The position numbers were made by a program, and so were the translations under genes. Source: Actinomycetes bacterium (lineage in GTDB: Bacteria > Actinomycetota > Acidimicrobiia > Acidimicrobiales > RAAP-2). Taken from it: 64,000 bases of DNA. The stretch is taken from assembly GCA_021823525.1 (NCBI GenBank), contig JAKANY010000001.1, positions 113,575 to 177,574 on the forward strand, in the 5' to 3' direction. The notes below the pieces were generated by a model. That model was not told where the DNA came from. It searched no databases and was given only the letters and a program-made list of their open reading frames with translations. Of the stretch, positions 1 to 8,220 are shown one piece after another (positions within the stretch are counted from its first letter, which is position 1; each line of letters starts with the position of its first letter).

Positions 1-594
1 ACCGGAGAGGGTGCGGTCGCGTGACGTCCGCTCGATGACGGCGCCACGCGTGCCCCAACCGAGCGACGCCGGGAGCGTCTCGAGCCAGAAGGAGCTCCGG
101 GACGTGGGCGAGCCCGCGCCGCACGTCGTGCCCTTGACGGTGATCGCTTCGGTCGGCGCAGTCCACGAGTCGCCCGCGATGAACGAGGGATGTCCGTCCG
201 GGGAAGTGTGCGTCGCTCCATGAGGCCGTCTGCGCCAAGGTTGCCCGCCGCGATCCCCGCGAGCCTGAGCGTGCCGCGCGGAAGCCGCCGACGCCCCTGT
301 CGTGGCTGCTCGAGCGGTTGTCGCTGTCGTTGGCGGCGAAGTCGACGACGGTCGCGTGCGGGCCGCTCACCGTGAAGAACACCGGCACCCACGCTGGTCG
401 TCTCGCCGTCGCGTCGCGCGACGGGCCCGGCGGCTCGTGGGGCGCACCGTGATGGGCGCCGATGTCAGATGCCCTGTCATGCTCGGAAGATCGACCTGGG
501 CTTGGTCAGTGCCGGCAGGGAGGAGCGGCCTGACGCTCTATCGGGCAACGAGGTACGTTCCGTGCGCGGGAGCGCTGGGCAACGGTGGTCAGAC
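1..594. other. No supportable gene at the window edge
   Basis: Several short overlapping reading frames exist here, but none has a recognisable domain, a ribosome binding site or clean ends. One plus-strand stretch ending near 442 contains a segment (LTVKNTGTHAGRLAV) faintly like the C-terminal beta-sandwich of family 3 glycosidases, but it has no credible start. The stretch may be the decayed end of a neighbouring gene outside the window. Confidence 0.4.
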
Positions 595-1245
595 CTACGG
601 TCCCAGCAGCGTACGGAGCATGTGGGCGAAGACTCGGGCCATGGAGTCGTCACGGTCCTGACCCTGTTGGGGCGATCCCATCGAGATCTGTGCGGCCGCC
701 GCGTAGTCCGAGGCGGTCGGCCGAGGCGTGATGTTCAGGAACACGGGCAGGTTGTAGCGCAGGGCGAGCCACGCGACGATGACCCGGGCTGTGCGTCCGT
801 TTCCGTTCGCGAAAGGATGAATGCGCACCCACTCGCCATGGACGCGAGCGCCGAGCAGGAGGATCGCCCGAATCTCGGCCCTGTCCGGCACGGTTTCCAC
901 GCGGATCTGTGCATCGAAGCCTGCCAGTGCCTGACTCAGCGCCGTGAGCAGGCTCCCGACACGGGTCTCGACCACTGCCGCGCGGGCTCCGAGGATGCCG
1001 TCAACCTGTACCTCATAGTCGACGAGCTCGGGAACACCCGAGTCCCCTCGGAAGTGTCCCACGTACCCTGGAACAGGGACGGAGCAGCCTGCGTACAGGC
1101 GCCGATGCCAGTCCCTCAGCACCTCCGGCGTGAGCGAGGCTCGCGCCGACGAGTCGGCATGGATCTGGCGCACCAGAGCAAGTGCGTTGGCCGCGATCAC
1201 TCCGGCGTCAGCCGGGTCGTCATCGTTCCAGGGCACCCCCGCCAC
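595..1245 (-). CDS. Fic/Doc-family protein, probable toxin of a TA pair
   Basis: This 216-residue protein carries a complete Fic signature at about residues 143-154 (HPFANGNGRTAR), including the catalytic His and the GNGR phosphate-binding loop. Fic enzymes usually transfer AMP, or another phosphate-containing group, to a target protein hydroxyl. The core helices are present and the length suits a compact single-domain Fic. No class II or III inhibitory motif ([S/T]xxxE[G/N]) is visible in the protein, so inhibition would have to come from a partner. It lies 14 nt downstream of a ribbon-helix-helix gene on the same strand, which suggests a bicistronic toxin-antitoxin unit. The specific modification and target cannot be told from sequence. 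Confidence 0.85.
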   Translation of the reverse strand: MAGVPWNDDDPADAGVIAANALALVRQIHADSSARASLTPEVLRDWHRRLYAGCSVPVPGYVGHFRGDSGVPELVDYEVQVDGILGARAAVVETRVGSLLTALSQALAGFDAQIRVETVPDRAEIRAILLLGARVHGEWVRIHPFANGNGRTARVIVAWLALRYNLPVFLNITPRPTASDYAAAAQISMGSPQQGQDRDDSMARVFAHMLRTLLGP

Positions 1246-1259
1246 GGTCCGGGCGGTTC

Positions 1260-1838
1260 CTAGACGGATCCGCCGCGAAAAGTCGCGGCACTTTGTCCCG
1301 TCGAACCCGATCCCTCGTTGTCGGAGGGAAGGTTGGCTCCTGTCTCCGGCGCGCCAACCCCCCCACGGCCGGCGAAGATGGCGAGGGCCTCCGCCAGGGC
1401 AGGGCTCAGGCCCTCTTCCATCGTGACACCGGGCGTCGCGTGACGTGCCTGAGCCCTGATCGGCTCGCCCTGGGACTCACCCTCGGCGAACTCGACGATG
1501 CTTCGCTCCATGAGCTGCCGGTACGCGTGGGGGCGCAGAGCGCGAATCCTCCTCGCGGCTTCCTCCAGGTCGCTCACGAGGCGAGCACCGCGGAAGAGCA
1601 GATCTCTCGCGACCGCCTCCTCGATGAGCTCGCGCTGGGAGAGACCGGCGGCGTCGGACACTTCACGGAGCATCTGTCGGATCGCGGGGTCGCGGAAGCG
1701 CACCGAGGTTGACGGAGCTGGCTGACTCGACGTGCTGGCGGTCGTGGCACCAGCCTCGGGGCTCTCCTTCACGCCCGACGAGGAACTGGGCTTGGGGTGC
1801 GGCAGGCGCACACGGGGGACTGTCCCGACTCTCTTCAT
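1260..1838 (-). CDS. Ribbon-helix-helix protein, probable antitoxin/autorepressor for Fic
   Basis: The 192-residue protein has a low-complexity Ser/Pro/Thr N-terminus. Residues about 43-82 fit a ribbon-helix-helix fold: strand STSVRFRDP, helix AIRQMLREVSDAAG, turn, helix SQRELIEEAVARDLL. A charged helical region follows, then a Gly-rich tail. I chose the ATG at 1838 because a 7-bp palindrome with an embedded -10 box abuts it directly; a longer frame reaching 2015 would run through that operator. The gene precedes fic by 14 nt. The antitoxin role is inferred from gene order and the DNA-binding fold. No Fic-inhibitory [S/T]xxxE[G/N] motif was found, so neutralisation may work differently. Confidence 0.7.
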   Translation of the reverse strand: MKRVGTVPRVRLPHPKPSSSSGVKESPEAGATTASTSSQPAPSTSVRFRDPAIRQMLREVSDAAGLSQRELIEEAVARDLLFRGARLVSDLEEAARRIRALRPHAYRQLMERSIVEFAEGESQGEPIRAQARHATPGVTMEEGLSPALAEALAIFAGRGGVGAPETGANLPSDNEGSGSTGQSAATFRGGSV

Positions 1839-1863
1839 GATGCCAGTATAAGTGTTTGGCATC
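1839..1863 (-). promoter_or_regulatory. Operator/promoter of the RHH-Fic pair
   Basis: A perfect 7-bp inverted repeat (GATGCCA and TGGCATC on either strand) is separated by 11 nt and abuts the start codon at 1838. On the minus strand the sequence TATACT (1850-1845) overlaps the palindrome and leaves 6 nt before ATG. This predicts a leaderless transcript whose -10 box would be covered by a bound dimer, a typical autoregulation layout. No convincing -35 box is visible. Confidence 0.65.
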
Positions 1864-2049
1864 AGTTGCACACTACAGGTTTCTCCGTGTGCATTGCCTG
1901 GACGTGGGTGGGCGCGACACCTGCAGATGCGGAGGGACCCGGCGCGACTCCCACCCAAGGGCCGCTCCGGCGCCTTCGTGCGTCGCGCCAGCCGAGAGGT
2001 GGGGCGAGGTGGCACGCTCGCGCCGGGAAGCCGCCTCCGGGACCGGACG

Positions 2050-2820
2050 CTACCGGTCCATCACCCGGCGCCACAGCCCGGCGGGCAGGTGGCGCAGCAC
2101 CAGCATCGCGGGGCGCAAGATCGGCGGGCTCCAGATCACGCTCTGGCCCGTCGCCAGGCCCCGCACCACGGCCTCGGCGACCGGCTCGACGCCGGTGGTG
2201 AGGGGGGGCTCGGGCTCGCCGGCCGTCATCTTGGTGCGCACGAAGCCCGGGCGCAGCAGCACCAGGCTCACCCCGGTGCCCGCGAGCGAGTCGGCCAGGC
2301 CCCCGCATAGCCGGTCGAGTCCGGCCTTGGCGCCGCCGTAGAGGTAGGCGCTCGGGCGCACGCGGATGGCCGCGACCGAGCTCATCACGAGGATCCGGCC
2401 GTGGCCCTGGGCGACCAGGCGCGCGCGCACGCCGGCCAGCGCCGCGACCGGCCAGGCGAAGTTGACGAGCGCCCCCTCGCCCGCGGCGACCGGGTCGTCC
2501 TCGTCGGCTCCCTGGTGCCCGAGGCGCCCGACGGCCACGATCACGAGGTCGACCTCGCCGCCGGCGGCGGCGAAGCAGTCGGCGACCGCGCGCCCGGCGT
2601 CGGCGACGTCGGTGGCGTCGAAGGTCACGAGCGGGGTCGCCGTCGCCCCGAAGTCGCGGGCCTCCTCGGCGGCGCGCGCCAGGGCCTCGGGGTCGCGCCC
2701 GGCCAGCACCACGGTGTCGGCCCGCGCGCTGGCCAGGCGGCGCACCACGGCCCGGGCGAGGTCCGAGGTCCCTCCCAGCACCACGACGGTCTGGGGCTGC
2801 CCGAAGGCGTTGTCCATCAT
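2050..2820 (-). CDS. dprE2: DprE2-like decaprenylphospho-2-keto-ribose reductase (SDR)
   Basis: This 256-residue short-chain dehydrogenase has a nucleotide-binding GGTSDLA loop near residues 16-22, a catalytic Ser in MSSVA and a YxxxK pair (YGGAK). In mycobacteria DprE2 reduces the 2-keto intermediate made by DprE1 to decaprenylphosphoryl-arabinose, using NADH. It starts at ATG 2820, overlapping the dprE1 stop by 4 nt (ATGA), and is last in a three-gene minus-strand operon with dprE1 and the prenyltransferase gene. The operon position makes the assignment much stronger than the SDR fold alone. Confidence 0.88.
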   Translation of the reverse strand: MMDNAFGQPQTVVVLGGTSDLARAVVRRLASARADTVVLAGRDPEALARAAEEARDFGATATPLVTFDATDVADAGRAVADCFAAAGGEVDLVIVAVGRLGHQGADEDDPVAAGEGALVNFAWPVAALAGVRARLVAQGHGRILVMSSVAAIRVRPSAYLYGGAKAGLDRLCGGLADSLAGTGVSLVLLRPGFVRTKMTAGEPEPPLTTGVEPVAEAVVRGLATGQSVIWSPPILRPAMLVLRHLPAGLWRRVMDR

Positions 2821-4130
2821 CCCTCCCTGAGGCGCAGGCGCCGGTCCAGATCGCTGGTGAGTCGATGCGCGGGGTCGAAGTCGGCGGCCAGGCGAGCGAA
2901 CTCGCCCAGGCGCGGGTACATCGCGCGCGCGCTCGCGGGCGCCAGGCGTGCGTCCTTGGCCAGGTAGACGCGTCCCCCGGCCTCGGTCACGAGCCCGTCG
3001 AGCCCGTCGAGCAGCGCGGGCAGCCCCGGGGGCCCGACCGGCAGGTCCAGGGCCAGGGTCCACCCGGGCTGGGGGAAGGACAGGGGCGCCGGGTCGGCCG
3101 GGCCGAAGCGCTTGAGCACGGCGAGGAAGCTCGGCACGCGCGAGACCGCCAGGCGCGCCACGGCGACACGCACCGTCTCGGCCGCCGCGTCGGGCACGGC
3201 GAACTGGTACTGGACGAAGCCGCGCGGCCCGTAGAGGCGGTTCCAGTCGCGCAGGCCGTCGAGGGGATGGAAGAAGGTCCCGAGGCGCTGCACCTCGCCC
3301 ACGCGGTGGCGCGGGGCCCGCCGGAACCACAGCTCGTTGAAGGCCGCGACCGTCGCCCCCGACAGCAGCCCCGGCGGGGCGGTGACCGGTACGGCGAGGA
3401 GCGCGGGGCGCGGGGGCTCGAGGCTCGCCGAGCCCAGGTCGGCGCCCTCGGCGTGGTCGCCGCGGGTCAGCACCGCGCGCCCGCGCCCGCCGCGGGCCGC
3501 GCAGTCGACCCAGGCGACCGAGTAGCGGTAGCGGTGGTCGCCCTCGACCATGGCCGCCATGACCCCGTCGAGGTCGGAGAAGCGCTCGGTGTCCACGAGC
3601 ACCCGGTCGCTGGTCACGCGCAGCAGGCGCAGCGTGACCTCGGTGAGGACCCCCGTCAGGCCCATCGCGCCCAGGTGGACCCAGAAGCGCTCGCCGTCGG
3701 CGGGGGTGAGCTCGTGGACGCCCGTCGGGCTGACCAGGCGCAGGCGCGTCACGTGGGCCCCCAAGGTCCCGTCGCGGTGGTGGTTCTTGCCGTGCACGTC
3801 GGCCGCGAGGGCCCCACCGAGCGTCACCTGGCGGGTCCCGGGGGTCACGGGCAGGAACCAGCCCGCGGGCAGCGTCGCGCGCACCAGGGCGTCGAGGCTC
3901 ACCCCGGCCCCCGCGGTCACGAGGCCGTCGGCGTCGACCTCGGAGATCCCCCCGAGGCCCGTGAGGTCGCCGACCCGCCCGCCGGCCAGCTGGGCCGCGT
4001 CGCCGTAGCTGCGCCCGAGCCCCCGGGGCGCGAGGGGCGCGCTGAGCAGCTCGGCCAACTGCGCCTCGGAGCTGACGCGCACCACCTCGCTCGTCGCGGG
4101 CGCCGTGCGGCCCCAGCCGGTCAGCCTCAC
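2817..4130 (-). CDS. dprE1: DprE1-like decaprenylphosphoryl-ribose 2-oxidase
   Basis: The 437-residue FAD enzyme has a PCMH-type FAD-binding N-terminal half (GLGRSYGDAA, ADVHGKNHH) and a C-terminal substrate domain. It oxidises C2 of decaprenylphosphoryl-ribose, the first epimerisation step toward the arabinose donor of cell-wall arabinan. The conserved HGKNHH segment and the late Lys motif (YLAKDAR) are present. In the segment FPQPGWTLALDLP the residue aligned with the mycobacterial benzothiazinone-target Cys is Ala, at about residue 360. The start is GTG 4130, overlapping the upstream prenyltransferase stop as GTGA. It is somewhat shorter than the 461-residue M. tuberculosis protein, mainly at the N-terminus. 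Confidence 0.9.
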   Translation of the reverse strand: MRLTGWGRTAPATSEVVRVSSEAQLAELLSAPLAPRGLGRSYGDAAQLAGGRVGDLTGLGGISEVDADGLVTAGAGVSLDALVRATLPAGWFLPVTPGTRQVTLGGALAADVHGKNHHRDGTLGAHVTRLRLVSPTGVHELTPADGERFWVHLGAMGLTGVLTEVTLRLLRVTSDRVLVDTERFSDLDGVMAAMVEGDHRYRYSVAWVDCAARGGRGRAVLTRGDHAEGADLGSASLEPPRPALLAVPVTAPPGLLSGATVAAFNELWFRRAPRHRVGEVQRLGTFFHPLDGLRDWNRLYGPRGFVQYQFAVPDAAAETVRVAVARLAVSRVPSFLAVLKRFGPADPAPLSFPQPGWTLALDLPVGPPGLPALLDGLDGLVTEAGGRVYLAKDARLAPASARAMYPRLGEFARLAADFDPAHRLTSDLDRRLRLREG

Positions 4131-5032
4131 GCGTAGATCCCGATCCACAGCAGCACCGCCCAGATCACGCCCAGCACCTGGACGGTGTGGTTGCGCGCGA
4201 GCAGGTCCTCGGGGGACTGGCCCTGGGGGCTCTCGGCGGCGCGCATGACGAACAGGATCGCGTAGGCGACCGGGATGACCGTCAGGCGCACCGGCACGAT
4301 GTGGTGGCGCGCGAGCGACAGGCCGCCCGAGGAGGTGTCGAAGGCCCACAGGCAGTAGGTGGTCACGACGACGGTCGCCGACATGGTCAGGGCCGAGTGG
4401 AGGAACTCGGGGCTGTAGTCGGAGAGCACCCGGCGCGCCTGGCCGGCCCCCACGTGGCGCAGCTCGCTCGAGCGCTTGCCCACCACCACGAACAGCGCCC
4501 CGAAGCCGATCACGACGAGGAACCAGGTCGACACCCCGATGTGGTCGGCCGCCGCCCCGGCGTAGGCGCGCAGGAAGAAGCCGGCCGCGACCGCGCCCAG
4601 CTCGATCACCGGCACGTGCTTGAGGCCGAGAGAGTAGGCGATGTGGATCCCCAGGTAGAGCGACATGATCAGGTAGAGGCCCTCGGGCTGCCACAGGGCG
4701 ATCGGGATGGCGTAGGCGATCAGGGCGAGCACGATCGCCGCGCCCAGGGCCACGGCGGGGCGCAGCTGGCCGGCCGCTAGCGCGCGGTGGCGCTTGTCGG
4801 GGTGGCGCCGGTCGGCCTCGAGGTCCATGACGTCGTTGAGCAGGTAGACCGACGAGCTCAGCGCGCAGAAGCACAGCACCGCGGCGCCGGTGTGGCGGAT
4901 GATGTCGGGGCGCGTGGCCACGCCCGCGGCCGCCGGGGCCACGCCGATGAGGACGTTCTTGAGCCACTGGACGGGGCGCATCGCCGAGATCAGCGCGCGC
5001 ACCGGCCCGCGCTGGACGGCCGCAGAGCTCAC
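4127..5032 (-). CDS. UbiA-family decaprenyl-phosphate phosphoribosyltransferase
   Basis: This polytopic 301-residue membrane protein belongs to the UbiA superfamily, with the Mg-binding motif NDVMDLEAD at residues 66-74 followed by RRHPDKRHRAL. The best specific match is the enzyme joining phosphoribosyl pyrophosphate to decaprenyl phosphate (Rv3806c type). That reaction makes the substrate chain used by DprE1 and DprE2, which are encoded immediately downstream with 4-nt overlaps. It is the first gene of the operon; the start is ATG 5032. A divergent operon begins at 5130. Another prenyl acceptor is possible in principle, but the context argues for arabinan synthesis. Confidence 0.85.
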   Translation of the reverse strand: MSSAAVQRGPVRALISAMRPVQWLKNVLIGVAPAAAGVATRPDIIRHTGAAVLCFCALSSSVYLLNDVMDLEADRRHPDKRHRALAAGQLRPAVALGAAIVLALIAYAIPIALWQPEGLYLIMSLYLGIHIAYSLGLKHVPVIELGAVAAGFFLRAYAGAAADHIGVSTWFLVVIGFGALFVVVGKRSSELRHVGAGQARRVLSDYSPEFLHSALTMSATVVVTTYCLWAFDTSSGGLSLARHHIVPVRLTVIPVAYAILFVMRAAESPQGQSPEDLLARNHTVQVLGVIWAVLLWIGIYA

Positions 5033-5114
5033 GAGACCACGCTACTCGCGCCCACCCGCGCGGTCCCGGCGTCCCGGCTGCGGCGCCCGCGGGGGAGGCT
5101 CGCGGGCCGCGTTC

Positions 5115-5120
5115 TATGCT
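5115..5120 (+). promoter_or_regulatory. Putative -10 box of the mutase/suc/pur operon
   Basis: TATGCT lies 9 nt upstream of the ATG at 5130, in the 97-nt divergent gap. No clear -35 box is seen. The short distance suggests a very short or absent leader. Confidence 0.35.
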
Positions 5121-5129
5121 TAGAGCCCG

Positions 5130-5549
5130 ATGAACCGTCTCTACCGCGTGGTCGTGGCCAAGCCGGGCCTCGACGGCCACGACCGGGGGGCCAAGGTCAT
5201 CGCGCGCACGCTGCGCGACGCGGGATTCGAGGTCGTCTACACCGGGCTGCACCAGACGCCCGAGCAGGTGGTGGCGGCCGTCGTGGACGAGGACGCCGAC
5301 GCCCTGGGGCTGAGCCTGCTCTCGGGCGCCCACGGGGTGCTCGTGCCGCGGATCCTCGAGCTGCTGGGGGCGGCGGGGCGCGACGACGTGGTCGTGGTGG
5401 TCGGTGGCATCATCCCCGAGGCCGACATCGCGGGCCTCGAGTCCGCCGGCGTCGCCCGGGTCTTCACCCCCGGGGCGTCCCTGGAGGAGATCGGTCGGTG
5501 GCTCGAGGCGGCCCTGGACGGCCGACCCCGCGCGGTGCCGGCCTCGTAA
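5130..5549 (+). CDS. B12-binding small subunit of methylmalonyl-CoA-type mutase
   Basis: The 139-residue protein is a stand-alone cobalamin-binding domain. It has the base-off signature D15-x-H17-x-x-G20 (LDGHDRG), in which His17 is the lower axial cobalt ligand, then SLLSGAH and GGIIPEAD loops. Such small subunits pair with a separate catalytic subunit to interconvert (R)-methylmalonyl-CoA and succinyl-CoA, or a related acyl-CoA pair; no large subunit is in this window. Its place 17 nt upstream of sucC, whose product uses succinyl-CoA, supports a methylmalonyl-CoA role. It is likely the first gene of a plus-strand operon extending to metF. Confidence 0.88.
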   Translation: MNRLYRVVVAKPGLDGHDRGAKVIARTLRDAGFEVVYTGLHQTPEQVVAAVVDEDADALGLSLLSGAHGVLVPRILELLGAAGRDDVVVVVGGIIPEADIAGLESAGVARVFTPGASLEEIGRWLEAALDGRPRAVPAS

Positions 5550-5566
5550 CACAGAAAGCGACGGAG

Positions 5567-6721
5567 ATGGATCTGTTCGAGTACCAGGGAAAGCAGTACT
5601 TTGCGCGCTACGGGATCCCCGTGTCGCCCGGCGGCGTCGCCGACACGGTCGACGAGGCCGTCGCCGTCGCGCAGCGGGTGGGCTACCCGGTCGTGCTCAA
5701 GGCCCAGGTCAAGGTCGGGGGCCGCGGCAAGGCCGGCGGCGTGAAGCTGGCCTCCGACGCCGCCGAGGCGGCGACCCACGCGGGCGCCATCTTGGGCCTG
5801 GACATCAAGGGCCACGTCGTCAAGCGCCTGTGGGTCGAGCACGCCAGCGACATCGCCCGCGAGTACTACGCCTCGTTCACCCTGGACCGGCCCAACAAGG
5901 TGCACCTGGGGATGCTGAGCGCCCAGGGCGGCGTGGAGATCGAGACCGTGGCCGTCGAGAGCCCCGACGCCATCGCGACCCTGGCCATCGACCCGGTGGT
6001 GGGCCTCGATGTGGCCACGGCGCGGCGCTGGTGCGCCGAGGCGGGCCTGGACGAGGAGGCGCGCGCGGGCGCGGCCGACCTGCTGGTCGCGCTGTACCGC
6101 TGCTACACCGAGGGCGACTGCGACCTGGCCGAGGTCAACCCGCTGATCCTGACCCCCGAGGGACGGGTGCACGCGCTGGACGCCAAGGTGACCCTCGACG
6201 ACAACGCCGCCTACCGCCACCCCGAGTGGGAGGAGTTCCGCGCCACCGAGACCGACGACCCGCGCGAGCGCATGGCGCGCGAGCGCGGCCTCAACTACAT
6301 CGGCCTGTCGGGGACCGTGGGCATCATCGCCAACGGCGCCGGCCTGGCGATGTCGACCCTGGACGTGGTGAACCAGGTGGGCGGCAGCGCCGCCAACTTC
6401 CTGGACATCGGCGGGGGCGCCGACGCGGGCGTCATGGCCGCGGCGCTCGAGGTGATCAACCACGACCCCTCGGTGCGCTCGATCTTCGTCAACATCTTCG
6501 GGGGCATCACCCGGGTCGACGAGGTCGCCCGCGGGGTCCTCGAGGCCCTGGGGCGCGTCGAGATCACCGCGCCCATCGTGCTGCGCCTGGACGGCACCAA
6601 CGCCGTCGAGGGCCGCGCGATCCTGGCCCCGCACCTGAGCGAGCGCCTCGTCACCGAGCCGACCATGCTGGACGCCGCCCGCCGCGCGGTGGCGCTGGCC
6701 AACCCCCAAGGAGAGTCATGA
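5567..6721 (+). CDS. sucC: Succinyl-CoA synthetase beta subunit
   Basis: The 384-residue protein starts [19 protein letters not shown]. An ATP-grasp domain comes first, followed by the CoA-ligase flavodoxin-like domain with [12 protein letters not shown] and [13 protein letters not shown] motifs typical of SucC. With SucD it converts succinyl-CoA, ADP (or GDP) and phosphate to succinate, nucleoside triphosphate and CoA. ATG 5567 has GGAG directly before it, so the SD spacing is unusually tight. The stop overlaps the sucD ATG by 4 nt (ATGA), so the two subunits are translationally coupled. Confidence 0.96.
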   Translation: MDLFEYQGKQYFARYGIPVSPGGVADTVDEAVAVAQRVGYPVVLKAQVKVGGRGKAGGVKLASDAAEAATHAGAILGLDIKGHVVKRLWVEHASDIAREYYASFTLDRPNKVHLGMLSAQGGVEIETVAVESPDAIATLAIDPVVGLDVATARRWCAEAGLDEEARAGAADLLVALYRCYTEGDCDLAEVNPLILTPEGRVHALDAKVTLDDNAAYRHPEWEEFRATETDDPRERMARERGLNYIGLSGTVGIIANGAGLAMSTLDVVNQVGGSAANFLDIGGGADAGVMAAALEVINHDPSVRSIFVNIFGGITRVDEVARGVLEALGRVEITAPIVLRLDGTNAVEGRAILAPHLSERLVTEPTMLDAARRAVALANPQGES

Positions 6722-7602
6722 GCATCTTCGTCGACGAGTCCACCAAGGTCATCGTCCAGGGCCTGACCGGCAGCCAGGGGCGCTTCCACGGGCTGCGCAA
6801 CCGCGACTACGGCACCCAGGTGGTCGCCGGGGTGACGCCGGGCAAGGGCGGCACCGACGTCGAGGGCATCCCCGTCTACGACACCGTGGCCGAGGCGGTC
6901 GCGGCCACAGGCGCGACGGCCTCGTTCGTCGTGGTGCCCCCGGCCTTCGCCTCCGCGGCGATCGTGGAGGCGGCCCAGGGCGGCATCACCTTCATCGTGT
7001 GCATCACCGAGGGCATCCCGGCCCACGACGAGGCCCGCACCTACAACCGCCTGGTCGAGGAGTTCCCCGGCGTGCGGCTGCTGGGCCCGAACTGCCCGGG
7101 CGTGATCAGCCCGGGCAAGTGCAACATCGGCATCACCGCGGGCGAGATCGCCCTGCCCGGGGGGCCCGTCGGCATCGTCTCGCGCTCGGGCACCCTGACC
7201 TACCAGGCCCTCTACGAGCTCAGCCGCCAGGGCGTGGGCCAGACGACCTGCGTGGGCATCGGGGGCGACCCGGTCCCGGGCACCAACTTCATCGACTGCC
7301 TGAGCGCCTTTGAGGACGACCCCGACACCAAGGCGGTCATGATGATCGGCGAGATCGGCGGCTCCGAGGAGGAGCGCGCCGCCGAGTGGATCGCCGCCCA
7401 CATGACCAAGCCGGTCGTCGCCTACATCGCGGGGGTCACCGCCCCGGCGGGGCGCAAGATGGGCCACGCCGGCGCCATCATCTCGGGATCGAAGGGGACC
7501 GCCCAGGCCAAGATGGCCGCGCTGGCCGCGGCCGGGGTGCACGTGTGCCAGAACCCGACGGAGGCCGGCGAGAAGATGGTCGAGCTGGTCCGGGCGCTCT
7601 AG
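6718..7602 (+). CDS. sucD: Succinyl-CoA synthetase alpha subunit
   Basis: The 294-residue protein has the N-terminal CoA-binding Rossmann domain ([15 protein letters not shown]) and the C-terminal ligase domain containing the phospho-histidine segment [31 protein letters not shown] is the classic alpha-subunit signature. It completes the TCA-cycle enzyme with sucC. The ATG lies inside the sucC stop overlap, and purN follows after 3 nt. Length is normal for the family. Confidence 0.97.
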   Translation: MSIFVDESTKVIVQGLTGSQGRFHGLRNRDYGTQVVAGVTPGKGGTDVEGIPVYDTVAEAVAATGATASFVVVPPAFASAAIVEAAQGGITFIVCITEGIPAHDEARTYNRLVEEFPGVRLLGPNCPGVISPGKCNIGITAGEIALPGGPVGIVSRSGTLTYQALYELSRQGVGQTTCVGIGGDPVPGTNFIDCLSAFEDDPDTKAVMMIGEIGGSEEERAAEWIAAHMTKPVVAYIAGVTAPAGRKMGHAGAIISGSKGTAQAKMAALAAAGVHVCQNPTEAGEKMVELVRAL

Positions 7603-7605
7603 GGC

Positions 7606-8220
7606 GTGGGCGCGCGCCTGGCCGTCTTGGTGTCGGGCTCGGGGACGATCCTCGAGGCCATGGTCGCCGCGGGCCTGGAGGTCGCGGTCGTCGCGGCCGA
7701 CCGGCCGTGCCGGGGCGTCACGTGGGCCCAGGAGCGGGGCCTCGCGACCCGGGTGCTCGACCGCGCCCCCTACGGCGGGTACACGCCCAAGTTCGCGCGC
7801 GAGCGCTACAGCGCCGACCTGGCGGCCCTGCTCACCGGCCTGCGCGTGGACCTGGTCGCCATGGCCGGCTTCGGCACGGTGCTCGCGGCGCCCTTCCACG
7901 CGGCCTTCCCGGGCCGGGTGCTCAACACCCACCCGAGCCTCCTGCCGGCCTTTCGCGGCTGGCACGCGGTGCCCGCGGCCCTGGCGGCCGGGGTGGTCGA
8001 GACCGGCTGCACCGTCCACGTCGCGACCGAGGCCCTCGACGACGGGCCGATCCTCGCCCAGCGCCGCGTCCCGGTCGAGGCCGGCGACACCGTCGAGAGC
8101 CTGCACGAGCGCATCAAGGAGGTCGAGCGCCGGCTCTACCCTGAGGTGGTGGCCCGGGTGCTCGCCGCGCTGGCCTCCGGTGCCGAGCCCGGTAGCGTGG
8201 CCGAGGTCGAGGAGGGCTGA
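7606..8220 (+). CDS. purN: Phosphoribosylglycinamide formyltransferase
   Basis: The 204-residue PurN transfers the formyl group of 10-formyl-tetrahydrofolate to glycinamide ribonucleotide. Catalytic Asn and His lie in NTHPSLLP and the catalytic Asp in DDGPI. The phosphate-binding loop is VLVSGSGT, a slight variant of the usual SGxGSN. GTG 7606 is the start, 3 nt after sucD. The stop TGA shares one base with the purH ATG (TGATG). Placement with purH, folD and metF groups four folate-linked enzymes. Confidence 0.93.
   Translation: MGARLAVLVSGSGTILEAMVAAGLEVAVVAADRPCRGVTWAQERGLATRVLDRAPYGGYTPKFARERYSADLAALLTGLRVDLVAMAGFGTVLAAPFHAAFPGRVLNTHPSLLPAFRGWHAVPAALAAGVVETGCTVHVATEALDDGPILAQRRVPVEAGDTVESLHERIKEVERRLYPEVVARVLAALASGAEPGSVAEVEEG

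Noticed and set aside
190..450. Possible fragment of a family 3 glycosidase C-terminal domain
   Set aside because: The resemblance is limited to a short VKNTG-like segment with no start, catalytic part or consistent frame.
4787..5566. Upstream in-frame extension of sucC
   Set aside because: It crosses the prenyltransferase gene, the promoter region and the B12-subunit gene; SucC homology starts exactly at ATG 5567.
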